Positions 1 through 11,611 of a stretch of 64,000 nucleotides of DNA are shown here, in pieces. The notes beneath the pieces were generated by a model that saw nothing but the letters and a program-made list of their open reading frames with translations, was not told the DNA's origin and searched no databases. Origin of the DNA: Eudorina sp. 2006-703-Eu-15 (taxonomy: Eukaryota > Chlorophyta > Chlorophyceae > Chlamydomonadales > Volvocaceae); NCBI GenBank assembly GCA_003117195.1, contig BDSI01000017.1, forward strand, positions 620,001 through 684,000. Reading direction: 5' to 3'. Positions within the stretch are counted from its first letter, which is position 1. Each line of letters opens with the position of its first letter. The translations under genes and the position numbers were made by a program.

Positions 1-452
1 AGTACGCGCCGCCACCCCATTGCCTTCGTAATCAAGGGTGCAAGGCTACCCGTACTTCCCGAAGATGAAGTCATTCGCTCGCTTGCGCAACCACAAAGAG
101 GCTGATACCTGGGACTGCCGTACCGTGGAATACGCAATCATGTGAGCAGATCCACACAAACATGTTCACAGTGCCCATACGGTGGTCCGTAGCCCTTGCC
201 AACCAGCAGCTGCTTGACGTACAGCTGCATCAACGGGGCGGCATTAAGCGCGCTCTGCTACATGTTGTCCCGACTTTATTCGCTCCATTTGAATAGACCA
301 ACCCCTAGCCAGCAGAACCCCCTTGGATTGCTGTCCCAAGTTGCTTATCCAGCCGACTGCCCCTCAGGCAGCTGTAACAGTACCGGTGCCGTGCTCGTTG
401 TCCCAACGTGCATCCGTGGCCCTTGGTCCCACAACGTTCCGCATCAAGCCAT
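1..452. other. 3' flank of the HSP70G gene, no gene seen
   Basis: No reading frame here looks like a protein. It lies downstream of the chaperone stop codon and probably holds its 3' untranslated region. No clear TGTAA motif for the minus strand was found close to the stop. Confidence 0.4.
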
Positions 453-3400
453 CTAGAGCTCCTCAGACTTCTTGTTCCAGGACCAACTCTTCTTGTCGTC
501 CTTTTTCCCGCTCGCCTTCGAATTCGATGCCTTCTTGGGCTCCTCCTTCTTGGCCTTGCTGTCCTTCTTCGGCTCCTCCTTCTTGGCCTTGCTGTCCTTC
601 TTCGGCTCCTCCTTCTTGGCCTTGCTGTCCTTTTTCGGCTCCTCCTTCTTGGCCTTGCTATCCTTTTTCGGCTCCTCCTTCTTGGCTTTGCTGTCCTTTT
701 TCGGCTCCTCCTTCTTGGCCTTGCTATCCTTTTTCGGCTCCTCCTTCTTGGCCTTGCTGTCCTTTTTCGGCTCCTCCTTGGCATCCTTCTTACGGTCCTC
801 CGACGTGCTGGCCTTGTCCTCCTGGGCCTTGTCGGACTTCTTGGGCTCCTCCTTGTCAGCACCGCCGGTAGCACGCTCCGCGCCCGGGCCCTGGTCCCCA
901 GATTCAGACTCAGGCTTGGTGTCCCCCGCCGAATCACCCGCCATGTCATCTTCCTTGCCTGCTTCTACGAATGACGGGGGACATAAGGGCGAGGCAAACG
1001 TTAGGCGCCGTCCCTTTCGACACGAGACATCACTCATGGCCGGCCTTTCTACGGCACATCGCGAAGGGGAAGCTCCACATGTGTGAAAGAAGATCCCTTA
1101 ACTACCCGCACCCTTACTTAATCCCCGACGCGGCGCCCTGTGCCCGCGTCAGCGCCTCACCCTCGCTTGCCGACCCGGCACCGTCAGCACCCGCCGCGGG
1201 CTTGGGCTCCGGCGGCGGCTTGGGCTTCTTCTTGTTGTTGGCCTTGTTGAAGGCCTTGTCCACCTTCTCCCAGGCGGTCGCGAGCTCCGTGACGCTGAAG
1301 GCGGGCTCCTCGTGGTCCGCCTTGGCGGCCTGAGCTGCCACCTTGGCCTCCAGGTCGGCTTCCAGATCCGCCAGCTGAGGACCGTTGTGGGGGACGACGC
1401 GAGCGAGCAGGTCGCGGTCGGGCACATCGACAGGCACCTCCGGACTTGGTAGCAACCTAGGAACGACCCAAGAGCCAATATTACCCGCAGCGGATCTTTT
1501 TGGGACTCGTTCGCCGCTTCAGGCTACGGCACTCTGCAATATCGGCAGACGAAGCACACCGGATCTTCCGCACCACCCGCGCTGGTCGCCCAGTGGCGCC
1601 CATCACCCGTAGCTCCCAAGCCGCGCGCCCGGCCCGCACCTGCTTGACGATGTCCTCGCGCTCCGCCTCCGTGATCCAGGGCTTGGTGTCCTGCCAGGCC
1701 TTGGCGACGGAGCGGTGCAGCTCCAGGCGGTTGCGCACCCCCTCCACCACCTTGGGCCGCAACTCCAGCTCCTGGCAGGGGCCGAGCGAGGCGGCAGGGC
1801 GCAGGCTGCAGCTGTTGATGGTCAGGGCCACAGAGCGCTCAACTCCGTAAGGCATTGAGGCGCTCGCCACAGACCGCGTTCCGGAGGCCGCAAGGGGGCT
1901 CCTTCGCGGGCACCTTGAGGGAGCCCGGTGCGGTGAGGTGCGGTGGAACACCCAAGTGGGCAAGGCCGACAGGCAGCACCAACAGACTACCGTATATCCT
2001 TGTCGCGCCGTTCACTCGCCCCCACGAGGGCGATGTGGTCGCCACGGACATCACCCACTCAGCCAGCCACCCAGCCACCCACCTCCGCGCGGCGCTTGAT
2101 GGGCTCTCCGATGTCCTTGAGCTGCTTCAGTCGGTCCTTGAACTGTTGGGATCCCTCGCTGTCGTCCGCCTCCATGTACAGCCAGTCCTCCTCGTCGGTG
2201 AGCCGGCTGCGGAAGGCCTCACGTTGCTCCTCCGTGCTCACCTGCCGGAAAAATTGGAGGGGTGGCGGTGACCCCGGGTGCAGGACGTGTGGACAGGGTC
2301 ATGGCTGTTGTCAAGGGCACACACAGGCGCCGCTGCGCTCTCATCGCATCGCATCGCCTCAGGCGACGCCTCCCGCCGCGTCAACGCTACGTCCGATACC
2401 GTACCGTCGTACCTTCTGTACGAGCTCGTCAGTCTCCAGCGCCTCCTTCATGGCGATGATGTAGCTCTCCAGGTCGTTGCGCGATTTGGCCAGGTCGCGC
2501 TTCCGGGTCTCGGCCGCCACGAAGTTGGCCAGGACCTGCTTGGCCTCGCTCAGGTCGGCTTCCGACAGCGGCGGAGACAGCCAGCCCTTGCCGCCCACCT
2601 TGAGCGACACCTGCGCGGCATGGGTCGGTGGGTCGGTCCATACGAAGCAGGTGCATGCAATCTCACGCCGTGTGCAGTGTGCGCACGGCGTGCGCAGGTA
2701 AAAGGGTTTTGAGGAGGAACGAGCCGAAGCATGAACGGTCCGGCGGGAATGAACGCCCCCCGAGCACAGCCCCCCTCAGGTTGTAAAGAGGGGCTGTATG
2801 CCGGCTGCGGCCGGGACGACTGGGTACCCAGCACCGCCTCGGACACCTCGGACCCCTGTTGGGACCAACCGTTGCTGTTGGGACCGCTGACGCGCCCAAG
2901 ACTCAGGTTAGGTTGTAGGATTTACCTTATACGGAGTTTTAGTGTGGAAACGCAGGTCAGAGCCGAGCGGGGTAGGGTACGGCCGAGCAGGGTAGGGTAG
3001 GGCACAACAGGATAGGGCACACCCACCTTGGCCACCTTGGTCTTGGGCACCTGGATCCGCTTCACGGTGGTGGCGGGCTTGGCGGTGCCGTTGGTCTCCG
3101 CCTCGGTCCCGTTGGCGGTCGCGCTGGCGGCGGCGGGCGGCTGCGACAACGGCACCGGGGCGTGGGGCCGTAGGGGCAACAACGGGGCTTCGTCACCGGT
3201 CGCTTATCACCATACCAGCCGCTTCCAATGCGGAAAGTGCAGGAGATGCCGTACTGCAGGCGGCCAGGCATTCGGCCCTCAGCTACCTTGCAGCGTTCAC
3301 TCGCCAGCCAGACGCACATCACATCGGGTCAGATGGGGTCCGGGATGCAGCTGCCTCCACACCGCGGTTCTCTTCCCCTCCTTCAGAGGCCTTACCTCCT

Positions 3401-6400
3401 CCTTGGCGCCCTCCTCCTTGGACGCGTCGCCGCTGGCCTCCTGCTCCTTTCCGTCCTCCTCGCCCTCCTTGCCGCTGCCCTCCTCCCCGTCGCCCTCGCC
3501 ACCGTTGTCGTCCGTGTCCGAGTCCGCATCCGTGCTCTTGGCCTCCGCCTCTTTCTGCTCCGCCTCCTGCTCCGCCTTGCCCTCCGAGGCCGCGTCGTCC
3601 TTCTTGGCCGTGGCCTCCTCGCCCTCCGCCCCCTTGGCGCCCTCCGCCGCCCCCTCCGAGCTCTCGTTCAGCGGCACCTCGATGATCTTCTCCTCCAACA
3701 CCTCGTACTCCACCACCGCCTCCACCTTCTCCAGGCGCAGCAGTCCGCTGTAGTCCGCCTCGAAGCGCACCGAGACCTGCAGACAGGGAGGGAAGGGAGG
3801 GAGGGAGGCGGAAGGGAGGCAGGAGCGCGTTGGCAGTCGGCGCTGTTGCAGTCAGCCGGGTTGCACTGAGCAGCCCGTGCGAGGAGGCGACCCACGGCAG
3901 CCCGACATGGGCCGCCACGCCAGCCGCTTTCCCTCGGGGTGGTGTGGTGTTGTGTGGTGTGGGCGCTACCGTTGACCCGGCATTGTGCAGTGGCTGGTCG
4001 CCGCTCTGGCACCCGGGTGGGACCGTAGGGCCCCCGCCCCCGGGCCCCCGGTTGCAATCGCCACCTCGCACCCGTCCAGTAGTCGCCCCCTGACAAGCCC
4101 GTCTTCCCCCCACGCCTGCAGCACCCGCCGCCCGGCATGAACCCCCCGCTGGCCCCCACGTAGACCCTAGCCCCACCCGCCCAGCCACCCACCCGGGACA
4201 CTGAAGCGCCCCACGACGGGGTTCACCCGACCCGCCACCCAACCCCCACCTGGCCGCTGGTGTTGTAGCGCTGGATGACGCCGTCAATGCCAGTGACCTC
4301 GAACTCCGCAATCTCAGCCGACTTGACCCCCGGCGGCAGGGCGTGCGGCGTGGACTCGTTGTACGCCAGAGAGAACTTGAGCGGATCGCCCGCCAGCCGC
4401 TCCAGCTTCACGACGCGCTTGTTGGGCAGCTTCTTCATGTACGGCAGCAGGTTGCGCACCTTGAGGAGCGGCTGTGGCAGGCGACAAGGGGGAGGGACGG
4501 TGACCGGGGCGGCTGCAGCTGAGAGAGCTGCAACCATCCGTCCATCCATACATCCAAGGAGGCTCTGATGGTCGGATGGGGCCGTGGGGTGGCAAACCCA
4601 CCAACCACGCAGCAGCCAACTAAAAACGAACCAAGCAGCCAACCCACCGATCGACCGAACACGGCGTGCACCTTCATCCAGTACCTCAGTTGGCTGGTGG
4701 CACGAAAGCGGGCAGGCGTCCAATCGCCAGCGCACAATAAGGCGCCAAATTCCGTTTCAGTAACGCCCCCCTCTGTCCCGACCGGCGGCTAATCTGAACA
4801 CCTCGACTCAGCGATTCGCCGCAGACACCCCTTACTATCGCACACACTCAGCCCCCCGAGGACCACACACGCACCCCGAGGACCCGAGGGCCATTCAAGG
4901 GCGGCCTCACCTCGGAGGGGGCCGGAGCCTCCCCGGCGGCGCCCCCCTCTTCGCCCGCCAACAGCACGTGATCCAGCGTCAGCGAGACGCCGTACATGGT
5001 CATATCCACCATCCCGAACTTTCGCAGCCGGAAGCTGGTGGACAGGTTGGCGGCGAAGAGGCCCGCCCCCAGCGCGATGGCCTCGTCGGCGTCCAGGTGC
5101 CTGCGGGTCGGAGGCAGTCGGCGATGTGCAAGGGTTTAGGGTCTGTGCGCACTCGGCAGTGCCAGCTGGGTGCGTGCTTCCAATTGTGTGGATGGGTGAG
5201 GGGTGTAGCAAATTGGTAAAAATTGGTGTGGGGAGGGGGTTTGTGCGTGGGGGTTACGCCCTGCGCGACTGTGTATCGAGAGGTGGCTTGGGAGCGCGCT
5301 TCCCTGCAGGAGTCCGTGACGGGTATGCATGCACGCATGCATACATACATGTGTGTACCGATCTGGCCGCAACGGGTCCACATGGACGATATGGCTACCG
5401 CACCAGACCACCCCCCCCGCGGGAATATTCCCTCCTTGCCTGGCGAGGTGGCGACCCAACCAGCCGAGCGACCCCCCTCCTTCCCTAGTTGCCATCCCAC
5501 CGCCCCTAACGACGTCTACGCTCCCGCCGAACCAAACAGCAAACAGCCACCTGCAGTCAGCCCGGCTTTCCTGCCCGTTCCCGGTTCAATCGGCAAAGGA
5601 CTGCCAGGATTGAGGCTGGATCCGGCTCGCCTCGTTCCCACCCTACCGCTACTCCCCGCCCCAACTGCCCCCATCCCGCCAGCCCTCCCCCCGCGGCCGC
5701 CTCCCACCTGTCCAGGCCCCGACCCCCCAGCACCTCCGAGAGGGCCGCCTGCAGTCGGGGCACTCGCGAGCCCCCGCCCAGCAGCTCCACGGCATCGATG
5801 TCCCCAATCTGCAGCGCATTACGCTCCAGGATCCGCTTCAACGGCACCGCGGCCCTCTCGAAGAAGCCGGTGGCCAGCGACTCAAACTCCTCCCGGGTGA
5901 TGCTGCTCTGTACGAGTGTACGTCAGTCCGGTCCGGTCCGAGCAGTAAGTCCCCAAGGGGGCAGAGGAAGCGGTCAGGCCAGGGCTCAGGACGTCAGTGC
6001 CATCAATCAAACGACCTGGTCAAGTCAGCAAACACTGTCAGCAACAACAAGCCGTATGCTCCGAGGGTTGTATCAGCGGTTGTTAAGTGAGCACCTGCTC
6101 CCGGGAGGAATTTTCGCAACACCTTGCCGCCTTGTCGGCGTGTTCAGGCCCATAAGAATACTTCGGGGATGCGGGGGCCTGCACAGCCGGGACGGACGCT
6201 CTCCCCACCCAGCCCTTGACACCGCGCGACACGGTTCCCGTCCGGCCGAGGTCCTTCTTCTCCTCAACCCCGCCATCCCCTCGCCCCCGCCGACCTGAAA
6301 GTCCCGGCCGTCGTACAGCTCCTCCACCGTGCAGGGCGCCGCCGAGTTCGCCGACAGGATCTCCTTGGTGCGCCGCACCTGTCGCCTCAGTTTTGCCATG

Positions 6401-7561
6401 GCTTTGGGCAGCGCCGTCACGTCCACATCGGGCAGCTTGGCCTTCTCCGAAAACTGCGCCGCGAAGTGTTTCGCCAGCACCATATCCAGCAAGTTGGACC
6501 CCAGCGAATCGTCCCACTCCACATCCCGGACCTCCAGCTGGTTATACACGCGGGGCTTGCCCGCCTCCTTGACGGTGTAGGTGCTGAACTTGACGAGCGC
6601 CACCTCGGTGGTGCCGCTGCCCATGTCGTACAGGATGATGGTCTGGCTGCGGTTGGTGAAGTCGCGCTCGATGCCGTACTGGAGGGCAGCTGCTGTGTGG
6701 GTGTTGATGAGCCCCATGAGGTTGAGGCCCGCGAGCGTGGCTGCGTCGGCCATGGCCTGGCGCTGGCGCTGGCCGAAAAAGGCGGGCACGGAGATGACGG
6801 CGTCGAGGACTGGGCCACCGGCCTGCGCCTCGGCGATCTGCCGGGCGTAATACAGGATGGAACCCTGTAGGGCAGGGAACACGCCGGTCAACACGTCAGC
6901 AAGCAACGAAGAGCTTGGTTGACTTGGGAGACACGCACGGCAGACCAGCGGACACGACGGACCGCCGCGTCTGTCGGTGATTCGATGCGACGGCAGCGTA
7001 GCAGGCCGAATACTCGAGAATCTGGGTTTAGAGACGAAGTGGATTAGCCGGCGGGGGGCGCCGCCCCTTGATGAGTGGTTCCCCCGCGTCAGATGCTCTT
7101 CACGTTGCCTTTGCTCCCTGCCCCAAGGCGCAACCCACCACCAGCTCCTCAGGCGAGTATATCGTATCGTCGGGGAGCTGAATGCTAGCAACGCCGCGCT
7201 TTGGATGTGCGACGACTTTGTAAGGGAGACCGGTCTCCGTGAGCATCGCAGCGATCGTTGGGTCGTCCGGGTCCTTCCCAAGCAGGTCGCGCGCCCGTTG
7301 AAATATATACTCCGGATAGCGGACAGCAAACGAAAATGCCTCCTCGCCAAGCAGCCGCTCGCCGTTAACGATTCCCACCAGAGCTGGAGATTTGCGCTTG
7401 CTCATTTCGTTCACTGCTATCGAGATTGGTGTACGCCCCGGCTTCACAAGACACACTTTCAAATATTCACTGCCCAGATCTATTGACATAAGTGCTGCAG
7501 AGGCAGTATGCGCCAACAGCAATAGACATGCGACAGCGGCGACCGCGCTTTTGCGCGGCAT
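453..7561 (-). CDS. HSP70G: ER lumenal HSP70/HSP110-family chaperone (GRP170/HYOU1 type)
   Basis: Chaperone and nucleotide-exchange factor of the ER lumen. Twelve exons (complement): 7139-7561, 6295-6864, 5708-5907, 4911-5100, 4250-4471, 3396-3776, 3027-3140, 2413-2610, 2083-2241, 1640-1771, 1161-1437, 453-964; phases agree and give 1,125 residues (human HYOU1 is about 1,000). The start at MPRKSAVAAVACLLLLAHTA is a signal peptide ending near residue 22. The HSP70 ATPase domain follows: phosphate-1 motif SIDLGSEYLKVCLV, phosphate-2 motif ILYDMGSGTTEVALV and adenosine motif AVELLGGGSRVPRLQ. Next come a beta domain, a long acidic Glu/Asp loop (exon 6) and a helical C-terminal part containing STEEQREAFRSRL, typical of GRP170. 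The last exon carries an 11-residue Lys/Glu/Pro repeat array and ends in SEEL, a KDEL-like ER-retrieval signal. The donor of exon 11 was chosen because GTGAGG gives the right phase; reading on past it meets a stop. The family is secure; symbol by analogy with Chlamydomonas. Confidence 0.93.
516..779 (-). repeat. 33-bp coding tandem repeat in the HSP70G last exon
   Basis: Eight consecutive 33-bp units encode KEEPKKDSKAK; seven are identical in protein and the eighth is degenerate (KEEPKKASNSK). At DNA level the units differ mainly by third-position changes. The array lies between the helical domain and the SEEL terminus, so it makes a highly charged, probably disordered tail. Confidence 0.95.
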
Positions 7562-7636
7562 TTTGGTTGTGTGCCTCACACTGTGTATGAAATTCAAAAC
7601 ACCGCCTGCGAAAAGCAATTGCGGCCGCGCGTTGGG

Positions 7637-7681
7637 ACGTAAAGACGTTTGGGACACTGTGTCCTACCCAACCGAAGCTTC
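7637..7681 (-). promoter_or_regulatory. Candidate stress elements upstream of HSP70G
   Basis: A GAAGCTTC palindrome (7674-7681) has the GAA-n2-TTC core of a heat-shock element and sits about 115 bp upstream of the ATG. Two ACGT cores (7637-7640 and 7645-7648), the usual centre of bZIP sites, lie between it and the gene. Seen in sequence only; regulation is inferred. Confidence 0.3.
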
Positions 7682-8869
7682 TCTCGTATGGTCGTACGCC
7701 GGATGCAACTGGTCACCAGTACCATGCAATCAATATAACCTCACAAAACCTGATTTTTAACGAGGCTTCAAAGCTCCTCACCACAAGACCAAATGCGCAA
7801 TCATTTCCTTGCCCCCTTTTAACGTGCATGGTTGCCGTACAAACCCACAGATCACCGACGACACCACAACATCAGCAGTATGACTTGGCACAACACCATC
7901 GACAGCATATGCAATCTGTCAAAAACATGGCAGAATGCACGCAGTCAGCACAGCCAACCTGCGAACCCGCAACTCTCTTGATTTGTGCTCATTTTCCCGG
8001 AGTGCACTTGTGTGCATGACCTCAGCGCAACGAGCAAAACAGCATAGCATGTACTCGGCATGTGCGGCTCAGTCCGGGCGGTCAATCGGGTCCTGACAAA
8101 GCTGGCTAGCAGGCGCGGAAAAAATTGTACGGCAACAGACTGCAAGCGGGTGAATGACAACGGCGGTACGTCCGTCCGTGTGTGCTGTAGACGTCTTGGG
8201 GTAAAGTAGTAGGAAACGTACGTTGTGTTCCGTAACGCGCGCACTAGTACCGCACGGCCATGCGTGCAGTCGCATGCCTCACTCCAAGGAACCGCGCAAA
8301 ATGGGCGCGGTTTGATGCCTCAGGAAATATCCATAGGGTCTCTGAACTGCTAGTGAAGGCTACTTCAATAGCTTTTCCATGTTAACAGCTGACTCGGACG
8401 TCCCGAAGACACACGATGAACTACTTAAAAGTCTCATACTCCGTGATGGCTATCAACTAAGAACCCGTGTTAGATTTCGTTGTTTGGGTGACATATGCGA
8501 GCGATACCCAAGACTTTTACGAGTTACAAGTCAGTCATGTCGGGCACCTTGCGATGAATTCATGGTACTCTCGACCGTAACAGTCAGCAAAGTTGGTCCA
8601 TGGGTACATATACCCCTTTCACAGCATTCCGCATTCCCCACCCGCAACCCGAAAGCCCTCGCACGAAAAATGGTCACGGGATGACCTCACGCACACCATC
8701 CTGACCTATATATTTAAAGCAAGGCCTAGGCAACACCAGGACAGACCTCACCTTGCGCCCGCGAATCCTCTCCCAACAGCACAGCAGCGCTTATATGCGA
8801 CTTTTCACTGGTCTGAACACGTCCATGCATGGTGATATGTATGTGCGTGTTGACGCGCCATGGCCATCC

Positions 8870-8929
8870 CTTAACCTCGTCCTCCTAAACCAAAATCTCC
8901 TTAACGTCGTCCTCCTAAACCACAATCTC
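8870..8929. repeat. 30-bp tandem duplication
   Basis: Two adjacent 30-bp copies (8870-8899 and 8900-8929) beginning CTTAAC and containing GTCCTCCTAAACCA differ at two positions. Noncoding; lies in the 3' flank of the TM9 gene. Confidence 0.85.
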
Positions 8930-9063
8930 GCAAGTCCCATGGCCTCCGGCCGCAAGCTCTCCCCACATAAACCTAATCTAAAAACGTCCCGCTGACAACG
9001 AGAAACGGGTACGCCCCCTTTTTCAAACTCATCTTGTGTATCCTGATTTGTGCGCCACAGCTC

Positions 9064-11611
9064 TTAATCAATTTTCACACAAGAGTAAATCTTGCGCACA
9101 AAGATGTAGCACGAGTAGAACCCGATTGTGCCCGTCAGGCAGAAGAAGCCGTACGACACGATGAGCATATATCCGAAGTACATGAGCATGGGGACTGTCT
9201 TGGTAATGTCCAGCTTTGAGTAGAAGTAGAACGCGGAGTAAGCGAACAGGTACAACGCCGAAGAGCCCGACGTGAAGAATGAACGCCACCACCAGTGGTA
9301 GTCCTCCGAGCAAAGCTGGAAGTAGCACAACACAATAGTGATCTCTGCGCAGGTGACGATCAGGATGACGAAGACCAGCGCCAGGAAACCGAACAGGTAA
9401 TAGAACTGGTGAAGCCACATAGAGGTGAGGATGAAGAACAGCTCGATGAACACCGCGCCAAACGGCAGTACGCCGCCCACCAAGCACGAGAACACGGGGT
9501 TCATGTACCAAGGCTGCTCTGGGATTTGCCGCGGGATCTTGTTCGTACGCACAGGGTCTTCAGGCGCTGGCTTCTTGTAGCCGAAATAGGACCCCACGAA
9601 TACCAGCGGGACCGAAATTCCGAACCATAGGAAGCACAAAGCGAAAAGGGTACCGAAGGGCACAGCACCCGAGGAACGCTGGCCCCAGATGAGCAGGTTG
9701 AGCATGAAGAAAACCACGAAGCAGACACCCGGGAACATGAGCGCCGTGCGCAGGGTCGTCTTCTTCCACTCCTCCCCGCGGAAACTCTTGTACAGACGCG
9801 AAGAGAAGTAGCCAGCGAACAGACCCATAAACACGAACATCATAAGCATGGCCGTCATCAGGCCACCGCGGTTAGCAGGTGACAAGAAGCCCAGCAATGC
9901 AAAAATCATAGTCACCAGACTCATGCCAAAAAGCTGCACACCAGTGCCGACGTAGCTGGCCAGCAGTGACGAATGAGTGGGCGGCCGGAACACATCTCCA
10001 TGGACCTGCAAACGCGGAGGACGGCAAGAACCTTAACCAGCTGCCCTGTGACACTAGCAGCATGACGGCTTTTTCAGCTTCGAGCTCCGGTGATGGTACG
10101 CCGGGTAAGACACAGTGTGGATGGGAACGCGTCTATCTCTCACCAGCTTCCAGCCAGTCTCCTCTTGAGCGTCCTCGCCCGCCTCAAGCTGGTTGTACTT
10201 GGTGATGTCGCGGACGAGGGTCCGCATCATGATCATCGCAACCTATTGAAGGGACCGATGAGTGTCAAATGTTTGTGTCATACGCATCCACAGCATTCAC
10301 AGGCATCGATAGCGACAACCCCAAAAAGCCCCCCATAACTTACCATGCCCGAAAGGAAGAGAACAATCATCACCGAGTTAATGATGGAAAACCAGTGAAT
10401 CTGATCGTCCATCATCAGCAGGTAAGTGTCCCACCGGGACGCCCACCGAATCTCACTAGCCTGCGCGGGTGCAAGATCGGTGTTAAAAGCGCAGAATGGG
10501 CTGGCGTGGGCAACGGAGTCCGCAGCTACAGGGCGACGGGAGCTTACCACAAACTTGACGTCGTACGAGAAGATGACCTCGACACCTTCCTGGATTGGCT
10601 GTGGGGGCAGGTTGTGCGTAACGTAGATCATGCGCCCTGGGTTGCAAGTGTTCAGAATCGGGCTGGCTTTATCCCACGGGGGCTCGTAGTCGTGCTTCAC
10701 GCTGAACGGCTCCACCTCAAAGCCCACAATACGCGCCAGGTCCGTCGCCGAGTCCTTGTGGTACAGAATTGTGAATCGAAGGTGATTGTGCAAAAAGAAC
10801 TTCACCTCCGTCTGACCCTGCAATCGGAGCAATCCAGAGTGAGCAACCGCTGCAGGCGCTCCATTACGTTGCGCGTTTCGCACCTCCAGCGACGCCTTGA
10901 AGCCAACCGGGAAACCACGCTCATAAGTCTTTACAAGAGACCCGGAGCTCTCCTCTTTCCGCATCTTGACCATAGCCACCGGCAAGTTGTCAAGGATCCT
11001 GTGCAACGGGCATGCTTAGCGCTTGCCCCAGCACGCTAACACCCCGTAAGCGCATACTTACATGTTAACTCTGTAATCGTCCTCCACCTTGGCCCTGAAG
11101 GCCTTCGCCTGCGCGCTGCTGAGCGATTCAATGCGACAGAGCACCTTGCACTGCTCGTCTACGCGCATTTGAATCTGCGCGAAGAGGACCCGCGCTGTTA
11201 GCTCTTAGTTCTGACAAAAGCAAGCTATTCGAACAGCATTGCGGACCTGGTAGAGCGAGTTCTCGATGCGGTCCCCCCGCAACACCTCGCCCAAGTTTTC
11301 CGCAGACTGCACGATCTTCTCCGGTCGGCAGTAGGGGAGGGAGTAATACTCATAAGGCAACTGATTCTTGATTGAAGACAGCTTGTTGACCTTGAGGAAT
11401 AGGACATCTTTCTGCGCGCCCAAGGGCAGCGGCCAGGGAGCACACGATCATGTTTGCCCCAACGTCTCCACTGCCTCCAGCTCCAGCACTGAGATGCCGC
11501 CAGTCGCACCTTCTTGAAATCCTGAGGCGCTACTCCTGGCAGATAAAAGCCAAACGCTGACTGGACCAATAGGCCGCAGGTGGCCAGGAAAGCCAGCGCG
11601 AGCCGCGCCAT
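9064..11611 (-). CDS. Transmembrane 9 superfamily (nonaspanin/EMP70) protein
   Basis: Endosome/Golgi membrane protein of the EMP70 family, implicated in membrane-protein sorting. Eight exons (complement): 11510-11611, 11247-11411, 11062-11174, 10884-10998, 10548-10817, 10344-10460, 10144-10242, 9064-10005; total 640 residues, normal for TM9SF proteins. A cleavable signal peptide ([21 protein letters not shown]) is followed by [11 protein letters not shown], the usual mature N-terminus. The lumenal domain ends near the hallmark [17 protein letters not shown]; the first membrane segment is in [13 protein letters not shown] and the family motif [13 protein letters not shown] spans an exon junction. 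Eight further hydrophobic segments follow. The protein ends VKID, matching the KXD/E Golgi-retention motif of the family. All splice phases agree. The exact subfamily (TM9SF2 or TM9SF4 type) was not decided. Confidence 0.95.

Larger units (their letters stand above)
7562..9063. other. Intergenic region, HSP70G promoter side to TM9 3' end
   Basis: About 1.5 kb without a convincing gene. The right part probably contains the 3' untranslated region of the TM9 gene: a TTACA (TGTAA on the minus strand) lies at 8524-8528, 536 bp after its stop. The left part holds the HSP70G promoter. Confidence 0.5.

Noticed and set aside
305..949. Long Arg/Pro-rich, Leu-rich and Ser/Phe-rich frames on both strands
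   Set aside because: They are alternative readings of the 33-bp repeat; the Lys/Glu/Pro frame ending SEEL connects to the chaperone exons in phase.
3319..4311. 330-codon Gly/Arg-rich minus-strand frame
   Set aside because: It runs through an intron and the wrong frame of HSP70G exon 6; composition is that of GC-rich low-complexity DNA.
10269..11039. 256-codon plus-strand open frame
   Set aside because: It is antisense to well-supported TM9 exons and arises from their codon bias.
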